Source: Chelydra serpentina
Lineage: Eukaryota; Chordata; Testudines; Chelydridae
Length of the DNA stretch: 64,000 nt
Assembly: GCA_037349315.1 (NCBI GenBank)
Contig: JBAIAC010000054.1
Span: 1,178,001-1,242,000 of the forward strand
Direction: 5' to 3'
The notes under the pieces were generated by a model. The model saw only the letters and a program-made list of their open reading frames with translations, did no database searches and had not been told where the DNA came from. The translations under genes were made by a program, and so were the position numbers. Below are positions 45,862 to 56,401 of this stretch, piece by piece (positions within the stretch are counted from its first letter, which is position 1; each line of letters starts with the position of its first letter).

Positions 45862-46319
45862 GTATGTCTCTGGGAGCTGCAGAGCCTGAGCGCAGCAAAG
45901 GGTGAGCCGGGGGGTGCATGGGGGGCCGACACCCGCATGCATCTGCTGCAGGAGCCCCAGGGGGGGGCACCGGGCCGCAGTCTGGGCGGGGGGCGCGGCT
46001 GCTTCCCGCTAGTGGTGCCGCCGCCTTTACAGGGCTTCTGCCCCCCCTGCACCGTGCCGGCTCCTCCATGGCTGGGGCTCGGTGCCGCCAAAAGTGCAAC
46101 GCTCTGGCTCCCCGGTGCCTCTGGAAGGCGGCTCCTCCCTGACGAGCTGCTGCAGCGGCCCAAGCCCGGCAAAGCCAGTGAGTGGACCCGCGGCTCCGGG
46201 CGGGGTGCTGCTAGAGTGGGGTGGGGAGCGGAGGGGAGGGCTCTCGGGGGGGGGCTGTGCACCTTACAGGGGAGTTCAGGGGGTGAGGAGGGGAGAACCT
46301 GGTCTGGGGAGCAGCCCCT
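45862..46319. other. GC-rich insertion of unclear origin
   Basis: The CR1 is followed by GGGTATGTCTCTGGGAGC after TTA, then GC-rich sequence with CCGCGGCTCCGGGCGG. The start resembles the PIF/Harbinger-like end GGGTATGTCTACAC, but no matching right end was found. The long open frames here follow the base composition. Confidence 0.35.
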
Positions 46320-46410
46320 GGGGTCCCCTCAATGAACCGATGTGCATGGAGCGGGAGGGCGCAAGGTGGAAGTTTCGCCTAGGGCGCAAAATATCCTTGC
46401 ACCAGCCCTG
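46320..46410. repeat. hAT-like right terminus
   Basis: GCCTAGGGCGCAAAATATCC and CTTGCACCAGCCCTG look like the right end of a hAT element (inverted, CAGGGCTGGTGCAAGG). I could not find its left end or its 8-bp duplication. Confidence 0.45.
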
Positions 46411-46457
46411 GGCTTGGGCCCCTCTTTCATTGTGAATTAAGCACTGGGGGAGGCAGC

Positions 46458-47220
46458 CATAGGCGCCAACTTTCCCCTGCGCCGATGGGTGCTCATGCCC
46501 CCCCGGCCCTGCCTTTACTCCACCCCTTCCCCGCCCCCATTCCCCACAGTTCCCACCCCAAGTCCGCCCCCTCCCTGCCTCTATTGGACCCCTTCCGCAA
46601 ATTCCCGCCCTGGTCCCGCCTCCTCCCCTGAGCTCGCCGCATTCCCCCTCCTCCCCAGTAGCGTAGCCAGGGGGGAAGCAGGGGCAGTGGCCGCGGGGCT
46701 TGGGCAGGGATTTAAAAGACCCGCGGCTCCTGCAGCCGTGGGGAGCCACGGGCCTTTTAAAGCGCCGCCCGAGCCCCACTGGCGGAGCGCCGGCAGCGCT
46801 TTAAAGGGCCTGGGGCTCCCCGTGGCAGCTGGATCCCCGGGCCCTTTAAATCACCACCGGGGAACCCAGTACGGTCCAGCACGGCGCTGGCTCTTCCCGG
46901 TACACTGTACCGGACCGCCGGAGGCGCTGCCGGGTGAGTACAGGGGGAGCGGGGAGGCGCCTTTTTATAGCGTCGCTCCCCCTGTGCTCCGGACCTGGCT
47001 ACGCTACTGCTCCTCCCCCCTCCTTCCCAGCTTTGCGAAAAAGATGTTTCGCGGTGCAAGCGCTGGGAGCTAGCGGGGGAAAGTGGGCATGCGGCGTACT
47101 CAGGGGAGGAGGCGGAGTGGAGGCAGGGGTGAGCTGGGTGGGGTGACGAGGAGCTGCCGGTGGGTGATTTTTCCCTGTGGGTGCTCCAGCCCCGGAGCAC
47201 CCACAGAGTTGGCGCCTATG
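46458..47220. mobile_element. Non-autonomous hAT element (outer)
   Basis: The ends CATAGGCGCCAACTTTCC and, inverted, CATAGGCGCCAACTCT match. GAGGCAGC is a perfect 8-bp duplication at 46450-46457 and 47221-47228. It is interrupted by another hAT element at 46656-47009. There is no transposase. Confidence 0.88.
46656..47009. mobile_element. Non-autonomous hAT element (nested)
   Basis: The ends CAGTAGCGTAGCCAGGGG and, inverted, CAGTAGCGTAGCCAGGTCC match. CTCCTCCC is a perfect 8-bp duplication at 46648-46655 and 47010-47017. It is GC-rich with TTTAAA islands and has no coding capacity. Confidence 0.9.
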
Positions 47221-47228
47221 GAGGCAGC

Positions 47229-48225
47229 CGGGCCCGGGGGCAATGGGTGGGGGGAGACAGCAGGGGCCAGGGATGCCAAAATATGAGTGTGCCCACGGTG
47301 CCATTTTCCCTAAGGCTGTGCCTACGCATGGACACCAGGATTGGGCACAGTACCTAGTAATGGTCTCACTGGTGCCATGTACAGAGTTAATATCATCATA
47401 CCTGCATTGGTATCAGTACAGTGAGTCTGCAAGGTTGTGGTGAGATGGAGGTAAATATGGGCCATAAACTAGGGACATTGTTTGTAAACAGGTGAATAGT
47501 CAGGGAAGAGACTCAGCAGGATAATTAGTTAGAAAAGATGGAACAGTTTTGTCAACCAAAGCAACTGGTGACTTTTTACCCTCATGAAAAATGAATGTTT
47601 TTCCTTCCAGTCTATTTTTGCGCTACGCTGAATTTCATTAATACAGCTATAAAAACAGCAGCAGGCAGACAGCCCCCCAACACCCTTTTGTAGTCCTCCC
47701 AAAGGACATTGCTTGGGTTTCTTGTGTCTTCTTTGAAGTGTTTTACTTTGAAAGTCTCAGCACGTCTGCAAACATATCACCAGCCACAAGACCAAAAGAA
47801 GGATCTCTTAAGAGCCCCACTGCTAATGAGCTTCCACCAGGGAATGTATATACACTAGGGGCCCCACTATGCAAGGGCAATTTTGTAAACATTTCCCATC
47901 ATCGCTTACACAGATTTGGCTATGATCAATACAGTGCTTACAACACCAGCAGCACCCGCCAGGGCCCTGTTCACACTAGGTCTCCCAAACTAGCTAATAC
48001 CAGTAGACGTGAAATGGTGTTAGCAATGGGGGTGGGGGGCATTTTGAAAAGCTGTCCTAGTGTAGACAAGTCCGTGTCACGATTAAGCACAGCAGCTAAG
48101 CATTGTCTAGTGCCATTTGTTCCTGAAGTTATTCTTTATGGAAACATGAAGCAGCCTGGTTTGTGCAAACTGGTACCGTGCAGCTTCTTTCAAACACTGC
48201 TGTGCCCTGCACTGTGACTCCTCGG
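47229..48225. other. No gene recognised
   Basis: A 159-codon frame at 47738-48217 has no recognisable domain and a composition typical of non-coding DNA. GTGTAGACAAG near 48061 suggests a relic of the same family as 59284. Nothing else is supported. Confidence 0.3.
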
Positions 48226-49752
48226 GTACAGCTACACGCACGCTCCCTACGACAGCATGTAGAGTATGTACATTGCGCGCCCCTGGCATGGGAGGAAGGA
48301 GCGATGTAGATGGGGAGGCCCCTGCTGCAGTGAGTAGAGTAAAAACACACCAGAACCTTAGAGTATCTTCCCTACCCAGCTCTCTGCTTTCCCAAGCGGT
48401 GCCTCTCACCTACACTGCTATTTTAATCAGCGTAGTGTCCCGCTGGTGGGGTCTTTTCCCACCACAGGGAAAGGCTCCAGCAGCAGGAAAAACCTTTGGC
48501 AGCGAGGAGGTGACAGGGAAAGGCCGTGGCAGCAGGGAAGAGCTCTGGGAGAGGGGAGGCGGCAGGAAAGGCCTTGGCAGCAGGGAAGAGCTCTGGGAGA
48601 CAGGAGGCAGCAGGGAAAGGCCGTGGCAGTAGGGAAGAGCTCTGGGAGAGGGGAGGCGGCAGGGAAAGGCCGTGGCAGCAGGGAAGCTCTGGGAGAGGGG
48701 AGGCAGCAGGGAAAGGCCGTGGCAGCAGGGAAGAGCTCTGGGAGAGGGGAGGCAGCAGGGAAAGGCCGTGGCAGCAGGGAAGAGCTCTGGGAGACGGGAG
48801 GCGGCAGGGAAAGGCCGTGGCAGCAGGGAAGAGCTCTGGGAGAGGGGAGGCGGCAGGGAAAGGCCATGGCAGCAGGTAAGAGCTCTGGGAGAGGGGAGGC
48901 AGCAGGGAAAGGCCTTGGCAGCAGGGAAGAGCTCTGGGAGAGGGGAGGCAGCAGGGAAAGGCCGTGGCAGCAGGGAAGAGCTCTGGGAGAGGGGAGGTGG
49001 CAGGGAAAGGCCGTGGCAGCAGGGAAGAGCTCTGGGAGAGGGGAGGTGGCAGGGAAAGGCCGTGGCAGCAGGGAAGAGCTCTGGGAGAGGGGAGGCGGCA
49101 GGGAAAGGCCATGGCAGCAGGGAAGAGCTCTGGGAGAGGGGAGGCAGCAGGGAAAGGCCGTGGCAGCAGGGAAGAGCTCTGGGAGAGGGGAGGCAGCAGG
49201 GAAAGGCCGTGGCAGCAGGGAAGAGCTCTGGGAGACGGGAGGCAGCAGGGAAAGGCCGTGGCAGCAGGGAAGAGCTCTGGGAGAGGGGAGGCGGCAGGGA
49301 AAGGCCGTGGCAGCAGGGAAGAGCTCTGGGAGACGGGAGGCAGCAGGGAAAGGCCGTGGCAGCAGGGAAGAGCTCTGGGAGAGGGGAGGCGGCAGGGAAA
49401 GGCCGTGGCAGCAGGGAAGAGCTCTGGGAGACAGGAGGCAGCAGGGAAAGGCCGTGGCAGCAGGGAAGAGCTCTGGGAGACGGGAGGCGGCAGGGAAAGG
49501 CCGTGGCAGCAGGGAAGAGCTCTGGGAGAGGGGAGGCGGCAGGGAAAGGCCGTGGCAGCAGGGAAGCTCTGGGAGAGGGGAGGCAGCAGGGAAAGGCCGT
49601 GGTAGCTCCCTGTTTCCAGGACCTTTCCGCACTGCTTCCCCCTCCCCTGTGCCAGGGCCTTTCACTGCCACTTGTGGCTATGCACCAGAGTGTGGACATG
49701 GCTTGCTTTCACTGCAGTGTGTAGCTACATGACAATGCCAGTGTAGACAAGG
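48226..49752. mobile_element. Possible TIR element holding the minisatellite
   Basis: GGGTACAGCTACACGC near 48226 and GTGTAGCTACATGACA near 49718, then CAGTGTAGACAAGGCC near 49740, are rough inverted ends like the GGGTATGTCTACAC family. This would place the 49-bp array inside a Harbinger-like element. The ends are diverged and no TNA duplication was fixed. Confidence 0.35.
48536..49606. repeat. 49-bp minisatellite, about 22 units
   Basis: Units begin AAGAGCTCTGGGAGA and continue with GGGGAGGC(A/G)GCAGGGAAA and GGCCGTGGCAGCAGGG. The period is 49 bp (for example CCGTGGCAG at 48962 and 49011). Two units, the 4th and last, lack three bases (AAGCTCTGG). Variable sites are GAGGGG/GACGGG/GACAGG, GGC(A/G)GC and GGCC(G/A/T)TGG. 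Because 49 is not a multiple of 3, each frame repeats every three units. Frames of up to 429 codons stay open on both strands. They are not genes. Confidence 0.92.
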
Positions 49753-49884
49753 CCTAAATCACAAACCCAGGCACAGCACCTGGGAGCAGGCAGGTGTGTA
49801 GTGTGATAGCAGGTGCACACCTGGCAGAAGAGTCACATTGGGGAAGAAAACTACTAGAGCCTCCCCTGGGATAGTGCTTGGGGT

Positions 49885-52324
49885 GTGCTAGAGACACCGG
49901 GATCTAATTGGGATACGGATAGAGACCTCTTTAACGTTTTTAATGAAGTAAATACTAATGGGAACTGTGTGATCATGGGACACTTCAACTTCCCAGCTAT
50001 AGACTGGAGAACAAGTGCTAGTAATAATAATAGGGCTCAGATTTTCCTAGATGTGATAGCTGATGAATTCCTTCATCAAGTAGTTGCTGAACCAACAAGG
50101 GGGGATGCCATTTTAGATTTGGTTTTGGTGTGTAGTGAGGACCTCATTGAAGAAATGGTTGTAGGGGACAACCTTGGCTCGAGTGATCATGAGCTAATTC
50201 AGTTCAAACTAAATGGAAGGATAAACAAAAATAAATCTGAGACTAGGGTTTTTGATTTCAAAAGGGCTAACTTTAATAAATTAAGGAAATTAGTTAGGGA
50301 AGTGGATTGGACTAAAGAATTTATGGACCTAAAGGCGGAGGAGGCCTGGGATTATTTCAAGTTAAAGTTGCAGAAGCTATCAGAAGCCTGTATCCCAAGA
50401 AAGGGGAAACAATTCATAGGCAGGAGTTGTAGACCAAGCTGGATGAGCAAGCATCTCAGAGAGGTGATTAAGAAAAAGCAGAAAGCATACAAGGAGTGGA
50501 AGATGGGAGGGATCAGCAAAGAAAGCTACCTTATTGAGGTCAGAGCATGTAGGGGTAAAGTGAGAAAAAGGCTAAAAGTCATGTAGAATTGGACCTTGCA
50601 AAGGGAATTAAAACCAATAGTAAAAGGTTTTATAGCCATATAAACAGGAAGTAAACAAAGAGGAAGTGGGACCGCTAAACACTGAGGATGGAGTGGAGGT
50701 TAAGGATAATCTAGGCATGGCCCAATATCTAAACAAATACTTTGCCTCAGTCTTTAATGAGGCTTATGAGGAGCTTAGGGATAATGGTAGCATGACAAAT
50801 GGGAATAAGGATGTGGGGGTAGATATTACCATATCCAAGGTAAAAGCCAAACTCGAACATCTTAATGGGAGTAAATCAGGGGGTCCAGATAATCTTCATC
50901 CAAGAATATTAAAGGAATTGGCACATGAAATTGCAAGCCCATTAGCAAAAAAATTTAATTAATCTCTAAACTCAGGGGTTGTACCATTTGACTGGAGAAT
51001 TGCTAATATAGTTCCTATTTTTAAGAAAGGGAAAAAAAGTGACCCGGGTAACTACAGGCCTGTTAGTTTGACATCTGTAGTATGCAAGGTCTTGGAAAAA
51101 ATTTTGAAAGAGAAAGTAGTTAAGGACATTGAGGTCAATGGCAATTGGGACAAATTACAACGTAGTTTTACAAAAGGTAGATCGTGCCAAACCAACCTGA
51201 TCTTCTTTGAGAAAGTAACAGATTTTTTAGATAAAGGAAACGCAGTGGATCTAATCTACCTCGATTTCAGTAAGGCATTTGATACAGTACCACATGGTGA
51301 ATTATTGGTTAAATTGGAAAAGATGGGGATCAATATGAAAACTGAAAGGTGGATAAGGAACTGGTTAAAGGGGAGACTACAGCGGGTCATACTGAAAGGT
51401 GAACTGTCAGGCTGGAGGGAGGTTACTAGTAGAGTTCCTCAGGGATCAGTTTTGGGACCAATCTTATTTAATCTTTTTATTACTGACCTCGGCACCAAAA
51501 GTGGGAGTGTGCTAATAAAGTTTGTGGATGACACAAAGTTTGGAGGTAGTGCCAATTCAGAAAAGGATCGGGATATCATACAAGAAGATCTGGATGACCT
51601 TGTAAGCTGGAGTAATAGTAATAGGATGAAATTTAATAGTGTTATGTGTAATGTTATGCGTTTAGGGATTAATAACAAGAATTTTAGTTATAAGCTGGGG
51701 ACGCATCAGTTGGAAGTAACGGAAGAGGAGAAGGACCTCGGAGTCCTGGTTGATCACAGGATGACTATGAGTCGCCAATGTGATGTGGCCGTGAAAAAAG
51801 CTAATGTAGTCATGGGATGCATTAAGCGAGGTATTTCTAGTAGAGATAAGGAAGTGTTAGTACCGTTATACAAGGCATTGGTGAGACCTCATTTGGAATA
51901 CTGTGTGCAGTTCTGGTCTCCTGTGTTTAAGAAGGATGAATTCAAACTGGAACAGATACAAAGAAGGGCCACTAGGATGATCCGAGGAATGGAAAACCTG
52001 CCGTATGAAAGGAGACTCAAGGAGCTTGGTTTGTTTACCTTAACCAAAAGAAGGCTGAGGGGAGATATGATTGCTCTCTTTAAATATATCAGAGGGATAA
52101 ATACCAGGGAGGGAGAGGAATTATTTCAGCTCAGTACCAATGTGGACACAAGAACAAATGGATATAAACTGGCCATCAGGAAGTTTAGACTTGAAATTAG
52201 ACGAAGGTTTCTAACCATCAGAGGAGTGAAGTTCTGGGACAGCCTTCCAAGGGAAGCAGTGGGGGCAAAAGACCTATCTGGCTTCAAGATTAAGCTAGAT
52301 ACGTTTATGGAGGGGATGGTTTGA
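49885..52324 (+). pseudogene. CR1 ORF2 (second lineage), broken
   Basis: The endonuclease C-terminal part reads VIMGHFNFPAIDWRTS, where D-F-N is H-F-N, then EPTRGDAILDLVLV and NLGSSDHELIQF. A stop falls after KRLKVM (50584-50586). A short shifted piece with another stop follows (NRK-stop, near 50654). From 50666 the frame gives VGPLNTEDGV-type text to KKFN-stop at 50962, in the region that reads FNKSLNSG in relatives. Then [20 protein letters not shown] leads into an intact RT part. Several independent breaks show the copy is dead, although its RT C-terminal 418 codons are open. Confidence 0.85.
51068..52324 (+). CDS. Open RT portion of second-lineage CR1 ORF2
   Basis: A 418-codon uninterrupted frame starts in the RT palm/fingers with SVVCKVLEKILKEKVV and [17 protein letters not shown]. 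It continues with [16 protein letters not shown] and the catalytic box KFVDDTKFGG, where most CR1 copies have FADD. It ends with the thumb/C-terminal region LGLFTLTKRRLRGDMIALF and FKIKLDTFMEGMV. SRVPQG replaces the usual SGVPQG. It lacks an endonuclease and sits downstream of stops, so it is unlikely to be translated as part of an active element. The first Met is internal to the domain. Confidence 0.75.
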   Translation: MTSVVCKVLEKILKEKVVKDIEVNGNWDKLQRSFTKGRSCQTNLIFFEKVTDFLDKGNAVDLIYLDFSKAFDTVPHGELLVKLEKMGINMKTERWIRNWLKGRLQRVILKGELSGWREVTSRVPQGSVLGPILFNLFITDLGTKSGSVLIKFVDDTKFGGSANSEKDRDIIQEDLDDLVSWSNSNRMKFNSVMCNVMRLGINNKNFSYKLGTHQLEVTEEEKDLGVLVDHRMTMSRQCDVAVKKANVVMGCIKRGISSRDKEVLVPLYKALVRPHLEYCVQFWSPVFKKDEFKLEQIQRRATRMIRGMENLPYERRLKELGLFTLTKRRLRGDMIALFKYIRGINTREGEELFQLSTNVDTRTNGYKLAIRKFRLEIRRRFLTIRGVKFWDSLPREAVGAKDLSGFKIKLDTFMEGMV

Positions 52325-52757
52325 TGGGATAACATGATCTTAGTCAAAGGTCAATTAATTGCCATCAGTGGTAAATAGGATCAATGGTCAATGATGGGAT
52401 GTTAGAAGTTACTACAGAGAACTTTTTCCTGTGTGTCTGGCTTGTGAGTCTTGCCCACATGCTCAGGGTTCAGCTGATCGCCATATTTGGGGTCGGGAAG
52501 GAATTTTCCTCCAGGGTAGATTGGCAGAGGCCCTGAAGGTTTTTCGCCTTCCTCTGCAGCATGAGGCATGGGTCACTTGCTGAAGGATTCTTTGCATCTT
52601 GAAGTCTTTAAACCATGATTTGAGGACTTCAATAGCTGAGACATAGGTGAGAGGATTATTCCAGGAGTGGGTGGGTGAGATTCTGTGGCCTGCATTGTGC
52701 AGGAGGTCAGACTAGATGATCATTATGGTCCCTTCTGACCTTAAAGTCTATGAGTCT

Positions 52758-53025
52758 AAGTCTGTGCAGTTAAGATTGGCTGACACTTTCCATTTTAAAC
52801 CTTTTTTTCAGTTGCTCAAAACTTTGCCATATTTTAACTGTTTGGGCTGAATTTTCTCAGTGGCGGTAGATTTATGGGCCCCAGTTATTACAACTGGATA
52901 CACAGGTGCAGAGGGGGAGGAAGGCATGGTGGGGGGTGCGGATAGGAGCCAGGGCCTGGGAAATCCATAGGAGCAGACAGGGAGGGAGGCAGGAGCCACG
53001 GGGTGGAGTGGTTGAGTAGGAGCAG
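52758..53025. other. Purine-rich flank
   Basis: From about 52900 the strand is rich in G and A, with repeated GGAGCCA/GGGAGG motifs. It continues on the far side of the hAT element at 56402-56575, so the hAT split one purine-rich tract. Confidence 0.5.
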
Positions 53026-53033
53026 TGGGGAAG

Positions 53034-56000
53034 CAGAGCCAGCCCACAACATTTTGGCACCTGAGGCGGGGAGCTCAAATGATGCCCCCATACCCCCTCG
53101 CTGGTTCCAAAACTTTGACAGGTCTCAATTCGGCCTTCTTCCTGTTCTACTCCTCTCATGGTACTGCTCTGCTACCTACCCCAATAAAAGAGAACTAACA
53201 ACTTAAAATGCCTTGTTCAAAAATTTTAAGTAACACTTAACTTTCAAACGCCTGAACAGCAAATGTAACTTTTCTTGTCTGTATAGTAAACACTGGCATT
53301 TTTATCTGTTTGAATAATCAAAGTGGTGCTTTCCGTGCCTTCTTGGTTGCAAAGATTTGAACTGCTTCCTGAAGGTCCACAGTCTGGGCCAGCTCATGCT
53401 CTATTGAGATGGTTGCAAGGCCGAACAGCCTCTCCTGTGTCATTGTGGAGCGTAGATGTGTTTTTATTAACTTCAGCTTGGAGAAGCTGCGTTCTCCACT
53501 GGCAACTGTTACAGGAAGTGTTAGAAGTATGCACAGAGCACCAAAAACATTTGGAAAGAGGGTGGTCATTTTATTGGTGCACATATATTCCAGAACAGCC
53601 TTTGGAGTTGATCCTGCTGAAATGCATCTTGAAAGGGCTTCAGTTCATCACCTAAATCACTCGCATCAATATCACGCATGTCATCATGTGTCAACATTGT
53701 CTCTAGTGCCCTGCATTGCTGATGTAGGTCTTCTTCAGGTATAGTGAGGAGTTTTGGAATATCATACAACATCCCAAATATACTGCTGTGTTCCTTGAGC
53801 TGCATGAAACGTTCTTCAACTGACTGTATTGCACAATCTAGCACCTGGTTAAAGAATTCAACTTTGAATTATTGTTTGGGGTCTCTTATGGGATTATCCC
53901 ATGCCTCGTAATCAAAATGTCGTCTTCTTCGGTGACTCTTGTATTCTTGAATGAGTGGGAAAATAGCTTCAGTGTGAAGTTCCTCTGCCAACTTCTGTGC
54001 ACCCTTCAGAACATTTTGAAATCCCTCATCTGACCAGTAAGACTGTAGGTATGACTTTGCTTTGTCCAGTTGTTCCATTGCTCCAGATACATCAAGGTCA
54101 ACACCTTGGAGTCTCTTGCTTACAACATTTATTTCAAACAGTATGTCATGCCACAACACTAAGCCACACTGAAATTAAAAGTTATATATGTTTCTGGTGA
54201 TTCCATTTCCCTCTGCCACTGTTCTCCCACGAACAGTTCCTGTCATAGCATTATTCTTCATAATGGCAACTATAACATCATCTATCTTCCCAATTTGGTG
54301 TTTGATAGGCTTTATCGCCTCCACTCAACTTTCCCATCATGTGGCACTCAGTGGTTTCAGTGTCAGAGAGGATGTTCCCAGATGTTGCTTCAAAATTTGC
54401 CATCAATGAGTAGATGCAGAGAAAAATACATAGATGCTTTGAATTATATTAAAAAATTCAGCAGCTTCACCTTACTAGAATCTGATACTGCATCACTGAC
54501 CACCAAGTTCAATGAATGACAACTACGTGGGACAAAAAGCTTGAGGGTTTAACTCTCAGATCCATGTCTGCACTCCTCTGTTCTTTCCTCTCATGTTGGT
54601 ACCATTATCATAGCCCTGACCTCTCATGTCAGCTATCGCAATTCCCATATCTTCCAGCTTTTTAAGAAGCACATTTGTCATACCAGCTCTTGTAGTATCA
54701 TCAATGTCAATAAATTCTAGAAAATACTCTCTGGCAGTCACCATTGCAGGGACATTTTCACTAGCTTCTGTTATTGTTACAAAACGCACCATTAAAGTCA
54801 TGAATTCCGTATGGCTGAAGTCAGGTGTGCAGTCCAGCATAAAAGAGTAATATCTTGCTGACTTCAGATCTGCCACAATCGTCTGTTTGACTTTTGTTGC
54901 CAGTAACTGTATGATCTCATTTTGAATGATTTTTCTAAGGTAGTGGTGTGTGTACCTTTCTTGGGTGGTGACTCTTCTTAGATGCTCCTGGAGTACAGCA
55001 TCAAACTCAGCCATCAGCTCCACAATTTTAAGGAAGTTTCCATTGTTTGGCACATACAGCTGATCTGAAGTGCCACACAGTGCTAGGTTTTGGGTAGCAA
55101 GCATTCTCGCAAGGGCAATGAGCCTTTTCAGAACATTTTGCCAGTAAAGAGACTGATGCAATCTTCTCTTGATGCTGATCATCTATGGTGGCCTTTAACC
55201 TTAGTCTCATCTCAAGCTCTTTCCACCTATGGAATGCTCTCTGGTGATTTGCTGCTTTCTCATGGCATGCCAGATTTCTAGCCAGATTTTTCCAGTCCTT
55301 TGTTCCTGTAGAACCCAATGTGGCTGGAACATTAGACTGGAAGAGTTTGCAATAAAAACAGTATGCAGCATTCTGGGTTTTTGAGTACATAAGCCATGGC
55401 CTCTCCACTTTGTCACCATTGGGGATTTCACGTCAGTAATGTGTTGGATGGAAACTTCTATTTTCATTGTCTTTGGGGAACATGAAGTTTTTCACTTGCT
55501 GTGTCCCATGCAGTTCAAGGAAGTCCCTCAAGTAGGTCCACAGTCCTGGATCATCTAGACTTAAGGAACTAAACTCAGCAGCAGCTGTTTCTTGTGCTTC
55601 CACCACACTCTTCTCTGATCTACACTTTTCTTCAGGAATGTGCATGGTTACATCCATTTGAGATGGAGATATGGCTGCTGCAGTAGATGCTGGGACACCT
55701 GAACTCTGACTAACTGGAAGATCAGGCATCTCCTCACCACTCACATCCTCACTGGGGCCGGAAGACTCACCGTGAACATTTGTGTCGATGTATCTCAGGA
55801 GAGCTCGTTCCTGCTTAGATAGAAAAGCTTCCTTTGCTTTCTTTCTTTATCTGAATGCTGCCCCAGAGGGGCGTTTTCTTCTTTCACTCATGACTGCTGT
55901 TCTGTGCCAACTATAGTGGCTCTCAACACTCAATTGAAGGGGACAAATAAGCAGGCTGGTAGCAGGGCCTGAGTGAGGGAAGATATCAGTGTCTTAGGGG

Positions 56001-56393
56001 CCTAACTGGCTCCTACTACTTCAGTTGCTCGTTCTCCTCAAGTGGGGAGAAGCAGCAGGAAACAGGAAGCTCCCTGAGAAGCTGGTGTTAATCAGTCCAG
56101 GCTCCTGGGGGTGCTAGAGAGGTACATAAGAAGCTCCTCCTCCTCTCTCTCCCTGCAGCTCCTGCTGCTTTCTGTTCTTCCCTCTCATCTTTTCTCCTGC
56201 CTGCCTGTTGTGTCTCTTGTGCCCTCCTTCCTCCAGCACAGCACTCCACCATCTCTGTGCATCCAGAGCAGAGAGAATACATATGCACCAGCAGCAGACA
56301 CAATTTCCTACACTCTGGGTCCTAGTGGTGCCCCCCCACAGTCTGGCATCTGAGGCAGCCACCTCCGTTCGCCTCATGGTAAGGCCAGCCCTG
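53034..56393 (-). mobile_element. hAT transposon with zinc-finger transposase remnant
   Basis: The ends CAGAGCCAGCCCACAAC and, inverted, CAGGGCTGGCCTTACC match at CAGRGCYRGCC. Flanks TGGGGAAG (53026-53033) and TGGGGAGG (56394-56401) form an 8-bp duplication with one change. The 3.36-kb element holds a decayed transposase on the minus strand. It is the only hAT here that retains most of its coding length. Confidence 0.85.
53318..55891 (-). pseudogene. hAT transposase (TTF zinc finger / dimerisation type), decayed
   Basis: The gene would encode a cut-and-paste transposase of the group from which ZMYM1-like proteins derive. A likely start at 55891 (MSERRKRPSGAAFR) hits a stop at codon 15, but the frame reappears as KQERALLRYIDTNVHG. 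A TTF-type zinc-finger part follows near 55400 (ERPWLMYSKTQNAAYCFYC). Then a central region reads RRVTTQERYTHHYLRK and ADMRGQGYDNGTNMRG (54556-55182). The hAT dimerisation end reads VASGERSFSKLKLIKTHL and TMTQERLFGLATISIEHE (53318-53584). At least six stops or frame changes separate these parts. The assignment is based on remembered family features. Confidence 0.8.
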
Positions 56394-56401
56394 TGGGGAG
56401 G

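Larger units (their letters stand above)
49830..52757 (+). mobile_element. CR1 LINE of a second lineage
   Basis: It begins within the endonuclease region (GAAAACTACTAGAGCCTCCC) and continues through RT to a 3' UTR whose tail reads TTCTGACCTTAAAGTCTATG. The protein is clearly different from the other CR1 copies, so a separate subfamily is present. The 5' edge is approximate. Confidence 0.9.

Noticed and set aside
45825..47304. Several 65-194 codon frames in GC-rich DNA
   Set aside because: They overlap non-autonomous hAT elements and CG-rich filler on both strands with no recognisable domain.
47738..48217. 159-codon frame
   Set aside because: It has no recognisable domain or splice support and overlaps a likely relic of the GTCTACAC repeat family.
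48410..49732. Frames of 350-429 codons on both strands
   Set aside because: They are produced by the 49-bp tandem unit, which lacks stops in several phases. No domain, splice or start context supports a gene.
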